Shown piece after piece: positions 46,501 to 60,400 of a stretch of DNA of 64,000 nt; within the stretch, counting starts at the first letter, position 1; each line of letters opens with the position of its first letter. The notes beneath the pieces are model-generated. The model searched no databases, was not told where the DNA came from, and was given only the letters and a program-made list of their open reading frames with translations. The translations under genes and the position numbers were made by a program. Source of the DNA: Lumbricus rubellus (Eukaryota; Annelida; Clitellata; Crassiclitellata; Lumbricidae); the NCBI GenBank assembly GCA_945859605.1, contig OX243817.1:29725754-29789753 (forward strand). Reading direction: 5' to 3'.

Positions 46501-47856
46501 CAACAAATTATTTATTTTCTGTAATCGTCATCATAGAAAACAAGTTTCTGCCTGTTGAAAGATCGGCCATGAAACGCAGGTGTAAAACTAAATTATATGT
46601 AGTGAGATAGTTATGTTTGCAATGCATTGATATTAAAGATGTGTTGTACTAAGTGTTTCAATACATACATATATACCTACATACATACATACAATACATA
46701 CAGGGCTTAAAGTGTGGCTGGACAGTCATGGACGGCGTCCATGCACTTATTTTAAAATCTGAACGCCGTCCTGCCACTTATTGCCAGCACAGTGTGGAAA
46801 GGTAAGGGATGCACAGGCACTTCTTTTGGAAGGGTGAGGGGCATCCAGGCACTTAATTTCCACACTTTAAGCACTGAATACATACATAGTATGCACTATG
46901 CATACATACAAACATGGGTATGGTAACATTATAAAGTACAGATTAATACACATACATGCTCTCAATTTCAGAATTTCATTAAATTTGGGAACAAAGTCAC
47001 TAGCCATATAATGTCAGAATATACTACATACATTACAACACAGCAACTTTAGTGTTAAGCTACCGAACCCACTGCTGTAAAGCCGACCTGCGTGTCGTGC
47101 CATAGTGGGCCGTATTTCGTATAACCTGTACCTGTAATCATTCTGCGGTTTGTCAGATTGAATCATTAAAGAAGAATATTATAATTATTATTACATGTTA
47201 ATGATGCATATGAGAGGTTCTGGCAAGATGAATAGTTCTTTAAACTTAGTAGTAACTGCAAACTGTTAAATAATAAATATACCTTTGCAAGAGCGATTGT
47301 CAGCCATTAGCATATATACTGTCTCACAAGCACAGGCATAGGATCCATTGTAATTGATGCATAACCGCTCACAGCCATGCGTACCGTTGCACTCATTTAT
47401 GTCTGAAAGAAAAGTGGTTGTACTTAGCAAATACTAATGTGGGCAAATATAATTCTGTAATACAACGATCACTAAATGAATTTATATAGCGCCTCTTGCA
47501 GGGGACTATTCAGAGGTGCTCCCAACCATAGCGTGGCCAAATAAAACTGTCTTAAGATGAGAGAGAGGACTGCCGGAGTTCTAGAAAGGGGGCAGAGCAT
47601 CAAGGGGAGGCCATTCCAAGTTGAGAGTCCTACCACCAAGACGGCACAGTTCTGCATAGTGGAGGTACGAGCAAAAGGGACTGAATGCAGATTCTGTTCA
47701 GCCGAATGAACGGAGTGGAAGCGGAAAGCACTAAAATTAGGGCTACAGTGCTTGCAAGGGTAGGCAGGGGTAAGGCCTAGCAAGGAACGCCAGACCAGAG
47801 CAGCAATCCTATACACGCTGCTTGAGGGGGACCAGTAGAAGTGTGTCGCACATATC

Positions 47857-47893
<37 letters not shown>

Positions 47894-50800
47894 CATGTTT
47901 TCCTCCTTTCAAAGTTTAAATCCTTGGCTGTAAAGTGCATTTTTTCAGTCACCAGAAGAGGTTGGTCAGTGAATGGAAAAACAAAGTAATAGTAATCGCC
48001 CCTCAACTAAATTAAATGTCCCCATATATCATAAGTCCATCAAATACTGATGCGGATAATTAGGCGATCATAGATTTAAAAAGCTGCTACAAAACGTCAA
48101 GTTACATATCATATATAATTTGCAAATATAATCAAAATTCATTCATATGGAAATTTATATAGTGCCCCTCAAGGAAACTACTAAGAAGCACTACCGACTC
48201 CAGCGCAATATACAATACTGTGTATACGCTGTAACCACAACAACACATTCTGAAATGATAATTCTTAAGATAACTATACATAACAGCTGCCTGTTTTGAT
48301 TCATGTTAAGAGATACCTTCGCACAAAGTGCTGTTTTCCTGTGGCTTCTCATAGCCAGCCCTGCAAAAGCACTCGTAGGAACCAATCGAATTTCGACAAC
48401 CGTGGCTACAGCCAGCCATAAAATTGCATTCATCGTAATCTGTGTGTCACAAAACAATTCAAGATTTCTCAGTTTCATTTCATCATAAATTTTTTTAAGT
48501 AGTGAGCACTTATTTCAACAGTCGTAATTCGGTACCAAGAGTATCTCATTGCTATATGAATATGTAAAATTTTAATTGCATATATAGATAAAGCCAACAT
48601 CTCCAATTGAGAGATGGCTTCAAGAGTTTCTTACAGTGGGCTGCATTATATGTCTACCCTTTGTAAAAAGTACGTACATTATATAGAACTTACTGCAAAT
48701 TAAGATTTATAAATAATTTTTGAATTTATGTATTTTGTCATTACAACAACTTTTATACTATCATCAGTTGCAAGCTACTTTTAGGATGATTTTTTAACAC
48801 TCTGTCAGTGCAAATACCGGTACTCAGTAACGAAACAAGTAAATGTGTAACTTTTTAAAGAAGTATAAAGGCTTTAAGCATATTCAGAATAGGTGCAGTT
48901 AGACTGTTCCAGGTGTTCCTGGCATAAAATATCAGGTCACAAAAAACATTATTACATTAACAGTGAAAAGTTCAAATACATCACTTCGAGAAAGAAATAG
49001 AATTATTTTATTGATCAATAATGATATTATCATTGGTACACATACTACACATTTCCTGTACAGCCACAGAATTGACATCAGAGGGTAAAACTAGAAGGAA
49101 CACATGTGAATCTTCCACTATCCAGGTCAACTACTTTGCCCCACACATATATAAATTTTGATGGTACCATTATAAAAAAGTAAAAAATCTAATGAAATTC
49201 AAAGAATGGCATCATAGAGCTCTACATTATTCTTATGTGCTAGACATAAACAGGAGATTGATGTGCCACACGTCAAACTTCATTCAGAGACAGTACACTA
49301 ACCTTCACAAGACTTCCCGTCCTGCATAAGCGTGTAACCCACATTACACAAGCAAGTATAGGAGCCAAGGTTATTGTTACAAACGTGAGAGCAGTTTCCA
49401 TTGCTCGCCGAACATTCATCAATGTCTGTAAGCAAAAGTTTCACTGTTTAAGAACTTCTGGAATGTTCAAATTGCAAGCCAATTAAGTAATGCAAAGCAA
49501 TTAACAATTTCTATAGCAACGCTCACAGCCAAAAGACCATTCAGTAGTGCTCCCAGTGTGAGAGCCAAAAAGAAAAATATGTCTTAAGAAGAGAGAGAGA
49601 TTTAGATATCAATCCAGAAAGAAGCGTCCCATGCAGATTGGAGGGAAGAGAATTCCACAGAGAGGGCCCAATGATGGTAAAAGATCGAGTTTGAACAATT
49701 ATAGTCCTAGCCCGCAGGACAAACAAGTCATATTACACAAAAACAGGTTCCAAGTTATATAACAAGTTTCAGACAGCACAGCAGGAATTGGCTTAAACTG
49801 GCCAAAAAAAACCCCATCGTGTTCACTGCCCACTTGTTCAACAAGCAAACACTTTTCCACATATGCTTGATCGTTGGCTGCATCATACACTGAAGAATGA
49901 GCTTCCACCTTAGTTCTAATGCAGCGGTTCCCAACTCGTGGCCTGCGGGCCAAAAGTGGCCCGCGAGGCCTCAAAAAATGGCCCGCCAGGCCTCAAAAAT
50001 GGCACTCATGTCTCAAAGAATATTTTTTTAACAAAAATATAAGAAAAAAAGACAATTTGTGCAGGATAGAACATATAATTATTGTCTATTACAAATTAAT
50101 TTATTTTTCTGCCTCCCCTGTCTCCCCTCCCGGACACATAAATAACATAAAACATTCTCTTTTGAATCAATTATAACAATTTTATATTCTTTTTGTTAAT
50201 TAAATTTTAGACTTGTGGCCCCCGTGAGTGCCCTAATGTCTAATAACAAAGAAAAAGTGGTCCTCGTGTCCTCCAACTTAGAAAAAGTGGCCCTAAAGTC
50301 ACTAAAGGTTGGGAACCACTGTTCTAATGTCTTCCTGACCCAAATATGGCCTCTGCTCTGGCACACTTATTAAAATCAACAAATCAATTGATGTCACAAT
50401 ACCACTTACCAACTCAGTGCAAAATCGTATTGATAAACCCGATACCAAAGGTATATATATATATATGAATATACTAACCAAAGCAACCAGATGTATTTGA
50501 AACGAATCCTGAGTCAGTTGGGCATTTGCACATATATGATCCACCTGTGTTGACGCAATCCCCTCCCGGACACATATTAGACTCCTGGCATTCATTAATA
50601 TCTAAAACAGAAGTTGTCACCTTTGTAAACACAGGTTACAGCAGCCTGACAAGCATCGCTCTGTCTCTCTTGTAGATTCATCTGTTTGGAGATAAGCCTG
50701 CTACCAAAAGGTTGACTCATCAGTGCTTCACAGGCTCCCTATGACCTACCGCATTTGTTTCACTGTGGTTGGACTGGGAGCGCCTCTGTGTGGGTCACTT

Positions 50801-53800
50801 GAAGAGGTGCTATATAAATTATTGAAATGAATGAATGAATGAACATTGACTAAACAGAAGCGATAATAAAAGGGAATTTTAATGCAATAAGAATTTAGAC
50901 TCCGTCAAGTGAGCCACGATAGTAAAGCACTGTCTGTTTAAGATGCCTCAGAGAACACTTGAAGGTGATCGTAAAATAACATTTAATAAGAGGTTGATTA
51001 AAGAATAACAATTTAAGGCATTGCCGCACTGATTTTTTAGATGTCATACATTGCAACAGTTTCTAGGATAAGAAACTCAAAACTTAATCTAGATTTTTAC
51101 TTCAGTGCCTCTTACCTAGGCAATTCTTCAAATCCGGCAACATGAGGTAACCAGGAAGGCAAGAGCAAGAATAAGATCCAATTGTATTATTACAGATCTG
51201 AGGACAGATATCACAGGCACACGAACACTCATCAATATCTGAAACATCAGCAAAGAAATACTGTTAATCTCATTAAGAAATACGGAGTACCGGTAGGCTA
51301 AGTTTAGGCAACAGGCTTCAATGCAACTAGATGCCTCTGATTGCATAGGACAGCACCTAATGAAAACATGGCAAAAAAATCTCTTAATAAAACAAAATAA
51401 ACAATGCAATAATATTATGACGTCCACAAAGGCAATTTACCGGTAATTTAAAAGCAGAAAGTAGAAATTGTCAGCACAAAAAAAGATTTTCGTAAAGCTG
51501 ATTCTGAAAAAAGTCGTTCAGTCAATTTACATTTATTTATTGAATTCAAAAAGCACTTCTATTTATTTCAGACATGAATGTAGGCTACAGTGGTAATTGA
51601 AACACTGAGTCCAATTGAAAAGACTATGCCTACGCATACCATTGCATTTTTTCTCGTTAAAAGGATCTTTTTTGAATCCCAATCTGCAAGAACAGTAGCA
51701 GGTTCCTTCCTCACTCAGACATTCCTGTTCGCAGCCACAGTTGTCAACTTCGCACAGGTCTTTATCTGAAAGAGTATTTCTTTAAAATTATAAATCACGA
51801 TTCAGATCTTATTGCACAGGTCTTTATCTGAAAGAGTATTTCTTTTTAATATTATAAATCAGGATTCAGATCTTATTGCACAGGTCTTTATCTGAAAGAG
51901 TATTTCTTTTCATTATAAATCAGGATTCAGATCTTATTGCACTTTACAGTCGTGTCTGTAAATTCAGTGGAAACTGCAATTTTAATCTCTTAAAATAAAA
52001 GATGACATGATGACATCAAAGAACTGTACAGTGTACACTGTGCCAGTTTCGTGGCCCGCCTAACTCAAAACTCAGTCAATAACAAAAATATTAATAATAA
52101 TAATAAAATTACAATAAACATATTAGCCAGGTGAAGCAACATCAGTAGCAAGCAGACAAGCAAATTCTAAATAACAGGAACCTACTACACGCAGGCTATC
52201 TCTTAACCCTTTAATGCCGAGATGGTAGTAAATGGTATGGGTCCCGCGGGCTTGCTTGGCTATTAAGCAGCGCCGTGCTTTCTCGGTCGTGGGGCCTACT
52301 GTCTGGAACGACCTCCCGGTCTCGCTTCGCTCACTACTTGTGGTCCATCCGGCTGCGTTCTACAAGTCCCTCAAGTCTTTTTTCTTTGTTCGTGGTTGGG
52401 CTGGGAGCGCCTCTGAGTAGTTTCTTGAAGGGGCGCTATATAAATGCTCTGAATGAATGAATGAATGAATAGAAAATCTTTTAACCTACGGCATTAAAGG
52501 GTTAAATGATGATGTTAAACAATGAAATAATGACCTTAGTTAGCTGAATCCTTGAGCGTTGGCGGAAAACATAAGGAATATCATAAAAAAATTAAAATTA
52601 GGGAAAATAATAACAGAAAGTAAATGAATAAATAAAGTTAAAGAAAAAATAAAAAAAAACGATAAAAAACGATGGGAAAAATAAAAAACGAGAGAATAAA
52701 AAACGGAAAAAACGTTTTTTACAACTATGACGCACGTGGTTTTTGGTACAATATTGACAAGATGATGAATCCCAAATTTGTAAATCTCCTGGTCGCCTTG
52801 TGATGCCACCGCATTTCAATGGCTCATAAATACAGCATTCTGAAGAGATCAGTTTATCTAAGGCATGAAACGAATAGGGCTCCATATAAATGAAAATACT
52901 TTACAAGTCAATACTTAATAAGTACTGTCAAAGTGTCACTTACATTCACACCTGCGTTTATCAACAAGAGACTGTGTATCGAGACATGCACATTCGTATG
53001 AACCAGGCGTATTGCGGCATTCGTGGCTACACTGACCATTAAAGAAAAGACATTCATCGACATCTGGAGAAAAACATACAACAGCAATTATATCACGAAC
53101 TTATCAATCTTCTCCTTGTCACTGATACTCTTAAGGAGGCAAGATTGGAAGAAGAGAATGCTCACCCACGGATTCATTTGAACTTATCAATCTGATGAAA
53201 AAACTGTCACACCTTGTTAATCAGATCCTGTGCGTTCTGCTGTGAGTACCTTTTGCTACGACTAATTCTAGAATGTTCTCGCTAAAGTGCGCTGGGCCCC
53301 GCACAAGGAACGATATACCTCTCACCATACGCAATTTAACTCATATCTCGCTCTTTAAGATTAGACTTCGATCTCATCTCATCACTCAGGTTGTCTAGTG
53401 CTCATTAATTACCGTAGATCAAACTTAGTTAACTGGTTAAGTGTTAATGTACACTTGTGTTTCCATACTACGTCTGCCAAAATTTATTTCGTTGTTACAT
53501 GTGGCCCACTAGCGGAACCCAGGTTCCTTAGGGTCATGTCCCTTTGACTTGGTTTGCAGAGTAAATCATCGCAGGCAAGCTGTTGCATTCTTAATCAAAT
53601 TTCAAATTAACATTCAGGCACATTTTCAGATTCAAATAAACTGAGAAAAGCAATTATAGAAATCATAGACATGACACATATTCCAAAGTTAAGTTTTTTT
53701 CCTATATTTCAAGGGACAGAATTTACCTAAGTAAGAATATGATGCAACATAAATGAAATTTTAAAAAACCAGCATTGTGAAGAACCCACCAATACACGTC

Positions 53801-54441
53801 TTGCTGTCTTTCCTGTCCAAGACGTAGCCCTCGAAACACGCACATTTATAACTACCACGCAGATTAGTGCATTTCTGAGAGCATGGTTTCTGCATTTCTT
53901 TGCATTCATTCTTATCTGTGATAAAAACAGATTAGAAAATGACTTGAATGATAATGATAACAAAGATCTTTACACGCTTCAATAGAAACATCTGGACTCA
54001 TTAGAGACTCTCTGCTGGTTCTCATTAACAAGTAGGTCACAATGGCGTCGTATTTCTCTGATGTTCAATCTAAGTATAAGACAAAGACTTGGAACCATCA
54101 ATGGCCATAGCAGAAGCAAAGGATAGAACAACAAAGAACATTGAGGAGTAGTAGTATGAATCGAAAAAGAGACCCATGAAAAAAAGAGAATGGATTTAAG
54201 TTACGAAGATGATGACATTCATGCTTCTGCTGCTGATGATTCTGATGATGACAACAATGATGTTGAGGATGAAGATGACAATATCATTCTGTGAGAAGAA
54301 GTACATAGTACAAGGGGAAGGTGGAGCAGTGAAGAGAGGAGCATGACAGCGACAGTTCCTTCAATACATGTATAAAGCATTTGAGTCGTATCGCTTGGTA
54401 TTTCCATACTTCTACAGCAATTTACATCATAGCCACATGCT

Positions 54442-54480
<39 letters not shown>

Positions 54481-57400
54481 TATTTTTATATATATATAAT
54501 GTGCAAAATTGTGCATGTATGTATTGTATGTATATATATATATAATTTTTATACATGTATATAAAATAAATAATGACAGTTGACCTTGAGAATTTAATAA
54601 CAGATTACCTTTGCAAGACCTGCCATCCGTTGACAGTTCAAATCCTGGCACACATGTACAGACATAGCTGCCGACTACATTCGTGCAGTTATGCTCACAG
54701 TAGCCATTGCATTTGGCGCATTCGTCAATATCTAAAAACATTTATGTGCAGCACATTCATACAGAATTAACACCACCACGATGATATACCACATGTGTTA
54801 CAGAGAGTCTATATATAGAAATTTCCCACTCTGCATGCTTCTGACGTTCCATGATCCGACTTTCATCAACAAAGCGCCAGGACATGATGGAATACCTATA
54901 GAACTGGTAAAGGCGGGAGATGAAGCAGTGGTGAGAACTATTACAAAACTATGCAATCAAATCTGGAGAACTGGGCAGTGGCCGGAGGACTGGAAAAGGT
55001 CCGTGTTCATACCAATATTCAAGAAAGGAGACGCGAGAGAGTGTGGAAATTATCGAACGATAGCGATGATATCGCACACGAGCAAAATACTTCTCAAAAT
55101 AATCCACAAAAGAATGGAGAAGACAATTGAAAGGGAATTACCAACCAATCAAGCGGGATTTAGGAAGGCGCGAGGAACGCGCGATCACATCGCCAATATA
55201 AGGTGGATTATGGAGAGACAGAGGGAATACGGGCAACAGGTGCATATGTGTTTTATAGACTACAGCAAGGCGTTTGATTGCATAGACCATACACTACTGT
55301 GGCGGACACTAGTTGAGATGGGAATTCCGAAGCATTTGGTTAAACTACTAAAGGGCCTCTATGTGGATCAAGAAGCGGTAATAAGAACTGAATATGGTGA
55401 CACAGGGAAATTTAAAATAAGGAAAGGAGTGAGGCAGGGGTGCATTTTGTCCCCTTTCCTGTTCAATCTGTATGCCGAGAGAATTATGAGGAGGGCTGGA
55501 TTGGAGGAGGCAACAGAAGGGGTAAGGATAGCGGGGAAAATACTGAATAATCTGAGGTACGCCGATGATACGACATTATTGGCGGGTAAGAGGGACGACC
55601 TAGTCGAGTTAATAAGAAGAGTCAGGAAGGAAAGCGAAAAGGCGGGACTATACTTCAATGTAAAGAAAACAAAGGTTATGACAACTGCAACATGGAAAAA
55701 CTTTGAGGTGGATGGAGAAACGATAGAGGTAGTATCGAGCTTCACATTCCTGGGATCTATGATAGAGAAGGAGGGAAGAAGTGATATGGAAATAAGGAGG
55801 AGGGTAACAATGGGGAAAACGGCAATGAACGGTCTGGAAAAGATTTGGAAGGACAAATACGTGAGCAGGGAAACAAAGAAAAGACTGGTAAGAGCACTGA
55901 TCTTCCCAGTCGTCCTATATGGATGCGAGACATGGACAAAGACACGAGATATGGAAAAGAAAATCAACGCGTGTGAGATGTGGATTTGGAGAAAGATGCT
56001 AAGGATTTCATGGACGGAGAAGAGAACTAACGAATCGGTGCGCGAGGAGCTCGGATTAGAGAGGGAGGAGACACTGCAGCAAACAGCAACTTGGAGGAAA
56101 TTGAGCTACTTCGGCCATGTGATGAGATCTAACGGTTTGGAAAAGGAGCTGATGACGGCATGCGGTGAGGGACGGAGAAGATGCGGAAGACCAAGGAAGA
56201 AATGGTTGGATGAAGTACAGGAAAAGTCTGGCATGAGACTGGAGGAAATAAGAGAGGCGACTAGGGAGAGGATCAACTGGAGAAGATGCACCAGGGCTTT
56301 CGCCAGAGCTCCAGTAGCTGACGGCACCAGGTGACCAGGTGTTACAGAGAGAAAATAGTCCCTACATACAGTGGCTACACGCACAGTTTGCAAACTAACT
56401 TTTTGATGGTTCACATCTTAGTTGTAAAAAACGTTTTCGTTTCTCATTCCTTTTATTATTTATCGTTTTTATTCCATTTTTTTCATTTTAAACATCTATG
56501 GCCCACATTCTTGCCTTCCTTCCCTCATATTATGTGGGGTCCTCCAAACAGTATCCCAAAGTCGTCAGTTGGTGCAAAATCATCAACGATCACAGAGACC
56601 ATATTCAGTAAAACCCAATTCAGGATATAAGGGCCATTGAAATGTAGGAGTAAAGCACGGTAATTGTAATTGTAATTGAACATTTATAAAGCGCCGCTCA
56701 CGGATTCAGTAGCGCAAAGAACATTGAGGAGTAGTAGTATGGTGTAGGGATAGTTACAATACTATATGTATAAAATTAGGCACAATCAACCTTGACAATG
56801 AAAAACTGAGAATTGAAAGAATACCTAGGAATTCAACGTTGAGTGGTACTACCTCTCCATGAACTACTTGTTTAAATCCAGTACCACATTCGCATTTATA
56901 GGAACCAGGAGTGTTGATACAGATCATCGTTGCACAAATGGAAAGATCACAGGCGGCTGGACTCATACATTCATCTAAATCTGAAAGAAATAATCTAGCC
57001 TGATAATGTATGCAACAATAAGTTATTAAGAACATACAATGCTTTTAATCATTACTGCCTATTTATTCAGATTAATAGGACTGTAAGAGCATGTACTGGT
57101 AATAAGTAATAATGAACAGCAGACCTGTGATGACAACAAGTAGTCTGTTATAAAAGGATAAATATTTGTGGAAAACGGGCATTCATTTGCCAAAGTAACT
57201 GTAAAGCATGCAGTAAACTGTTTAACAATAGAGAAAGGCATGTTCGATCTCTAACACATGCCATAATAAATTGGGATATGTTGAAATAAAAATTTATCCT
57301 TGTGATATGGTTATGTGCCTTGAAGGCAATTTGTTTGTGTGCTGTGAAGTTAATTTGTTAGTGTGATGTGAAGGCAATTTTCTTGTGTTCTATGAATTTA

Positions 57401-60400
57401 ATTTGTATGTATGCTGTGAAGGCAAATTAGGCAAAAAGCATGTGCTTAAAGATAATTTGTATGCTGTGAAGGTAATTTGTTTGTATGCTGTGAAGGTAAT
57501 TTGTTTGTGTGCTGTGAAGGTAATTTGTTTGTGTGCTGTGAAGGCTGAAGCGTAGAAGTCTTGATTCAGTATTGACTACATAAAAGAATTATTTAACACA
57601 TAACACAAAAATTAAACTTAACTTTCAAATGCTCACATTACTTCAACAATAATATATATCCCCATGTACTACCTCGTGAACTCTAATTAAAGTTGTATAA
57701 CCGCAAAATAATCTCCAAATAACTGCTAAAAAGCGATAATAATGCAGGTAAAATAAATAATCCGAATAGCCTACCAGAGCACTTCCTGTCACCAATTAGG
57801 TAATAACCAGCAAAGCATTTACAAGTCCAACTTCCTTCGTTGTTAATACAGACATGATCACAGCCACCTTTATCCATAGCACACTCGTTTTTATCTGTAG
57901 AACAATCACAGAAATAACTATTAAACAGTGTGCTCTGAAAATCAGAAACACATCAATAGTGCTCATCATCATCATCTTATAAACCATAAACATAAAGTTT
58001 ATTGAACCCAGGTCAATGTAATGATAACGGAAAAAGCAAGTAGAGTATGAAAAAAACAGACTAATAACAAAGGAACAAAAGGACTGCGAACCTAAGGGTG
58101 TCATTCACAAAAGTCCCAAATCTTCAGCAAGAATTACAGCAACACGGTTTGAAAAATTATGACAATGGTAAATCTGAACAGACTAGATCAGCTTGACTTC
58201 AGCAGTTCACAATCAACTGGATGCACATATAATTAAGATCAAAAAGATCAAAACATATTCAAGACAAGTCGTGACTGAAATAATATTTAAAAAATATCAA
58301 CACAACCTTAATTTCAGTTCTCAGATTCTGTTTCAGAACAAAAAATCTAAACACGATGCAATCGAATCATTTACCGATGCATGTTTGCTTGTCCGCCATT
58401 AGTTCCATGCCAGGTAAACAGTCGCATTTGTACGATCCATAGTCGTTAACACAACCACTTTTGCAGCCGCCATTGTTAACTTCGCATTCATCCACATCTA
58501 ACAAATCAAATCTATAACTTCAAGTATTCCTTAATCATTAAAAAATTTTCACTGGTATATGAAGCTTTCTTCTTCCGTTCCTCAGGCCAGTACTATTTCC
58601 TCATATGGAAATCCAAAAATGTCTCCCAACTTCTGTTCAAAGCAGTTAAAAGGCTATAATGCTATATGCACTGGATACAAATAAAATAATCAATTCAAAC
58701 AATTGAAAGAGTACAACCAAAAAAGTTACAATTATAAAGCTTCTGCACTCATTTCAATAAGAAACATAAATTAATTAATTAATGCAACAGGGTCGGTGGT
58801 AAGAATTACATCAGTAAACTTCAAAACTTAACAGCACAGCACAAGTTATCTCAACTTATCCCATGTCAACTTATTTGAACAAACATTAAATTAATTTTTC
58901 TCGTATTCCTAACTTTGTTGGATTTCAACCTGGCATCATTAAATTTTTAAACCTTAATTTCAATTTATCCAACCATCTGCTAATGCCATGTGGACTAAAA
59001 TGACATTACTAAAGAGTCAATACATGTTAGATTAAACATTGGCAACACAACTGTACACTGATTATCATTGATGCAAGTGATCTTTTACGTAAATGACTGT
59101 TTGCAATCCACTCACCAATGCAATTCCTCTGGTCAGAATGCAGCTTCAATCCACGTGGACATGAACATTTGTACGCCCCAACTAAATTGATGCATTCATA
59201 TTCACAACCTCCGTACTTTGAGTCATAGCTGCACTCATCAGAATCTGTATAATATTCATTATTGTAAAGAAGTACAATACATCCATAAATACAAATCAAC
59301 ATGGAGCCTAATAATTTGTGTAAAGAGGAAAAAGAAAGTTTCTGCATTTTAAAGTCAAAAGTCGAATTCAAATTAACAAATACTGCGCAAAAAGGTGAAT
59401 TTTCAATTTTGCAGATTACAGATAAACTCAAACATTATCATAATTAAACAGTCAACGATTGAATTGAGAATTTATGATAACTGGGCCTCGAATTTCTGTC
59501 TGCCACAATGCAGGATAGCCTGGCTGCCAGGTGTCCAACAACGTCCAGCACATCCACAGTGCAGCAATCAGCATTCATTCAAGTCATGGTCAGCCAGTTA
59601 TTTTGGAATACTTGTGAGCTGCCTATTATTGCAACCAGACTTTTCCTATCAACTATGATTTTTTAATGTAATATAATTATCACAGTCACTTGCTTGGCGT
59701 ATATTGTTTTCTGTGTGCATTGTTCTTGTTCATAAGTGGTTGATTTCTCAGAATAAACAACCTCGACTTGACTTGAAACACACTTGCCCAAAAAATTGGA
59801 TAAGTGCTTGCAAGCCTTAATATTGCCATTCCTCAACATACTACAGCTCCAATATCAATCAAATATATTTTCCAGAATTAATTCCCGACCCCCCCCCAAA
59901 AATAAAGCCCAAACATGTAATTTGTGAAAGCACAGAAAGAGCATGCATGCAGACAACTTTTACACAACACATAATACTGCCGCAGACAGAAGAAGAATCT
60001 CTGAATCGTGAACAATTATATAAATTCTAAATTATATATATTTCTGAAATAAATAAATAAATTAATTAATAATTTATTCTGGAGCTCACCTATGCAAGTT
60101 CGCCGGTCTGAGTCGAGTTGATATCCATCGGAGCAACTACAGATGAATGAACCGATTGTATTCACACAGAACTCTGAGCACGGCTGATATCGAATACACT
60201 CATCCACATCTATTACACAGACGAAGAAGATGATGATTATGAAGATTATGAAGAGCAATGCCTGATCTTACCACCAACAATCAATATCCATCCAACCAAT
60301 CATCCATCCAACCAATCATCCATCCAATCATCCATTTCAATTCAATTCAATTCAGTCCAACCATCCATCCATCCATCCAATCATCCATCCATCCAATCAT

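Noticed and set aside
54781..54870. ATG at 54781 as the start of the LINE protein
   Set aside because: It lies upstream of the 13-bp target duplication, in host DNA. The element is 5'-truncated.
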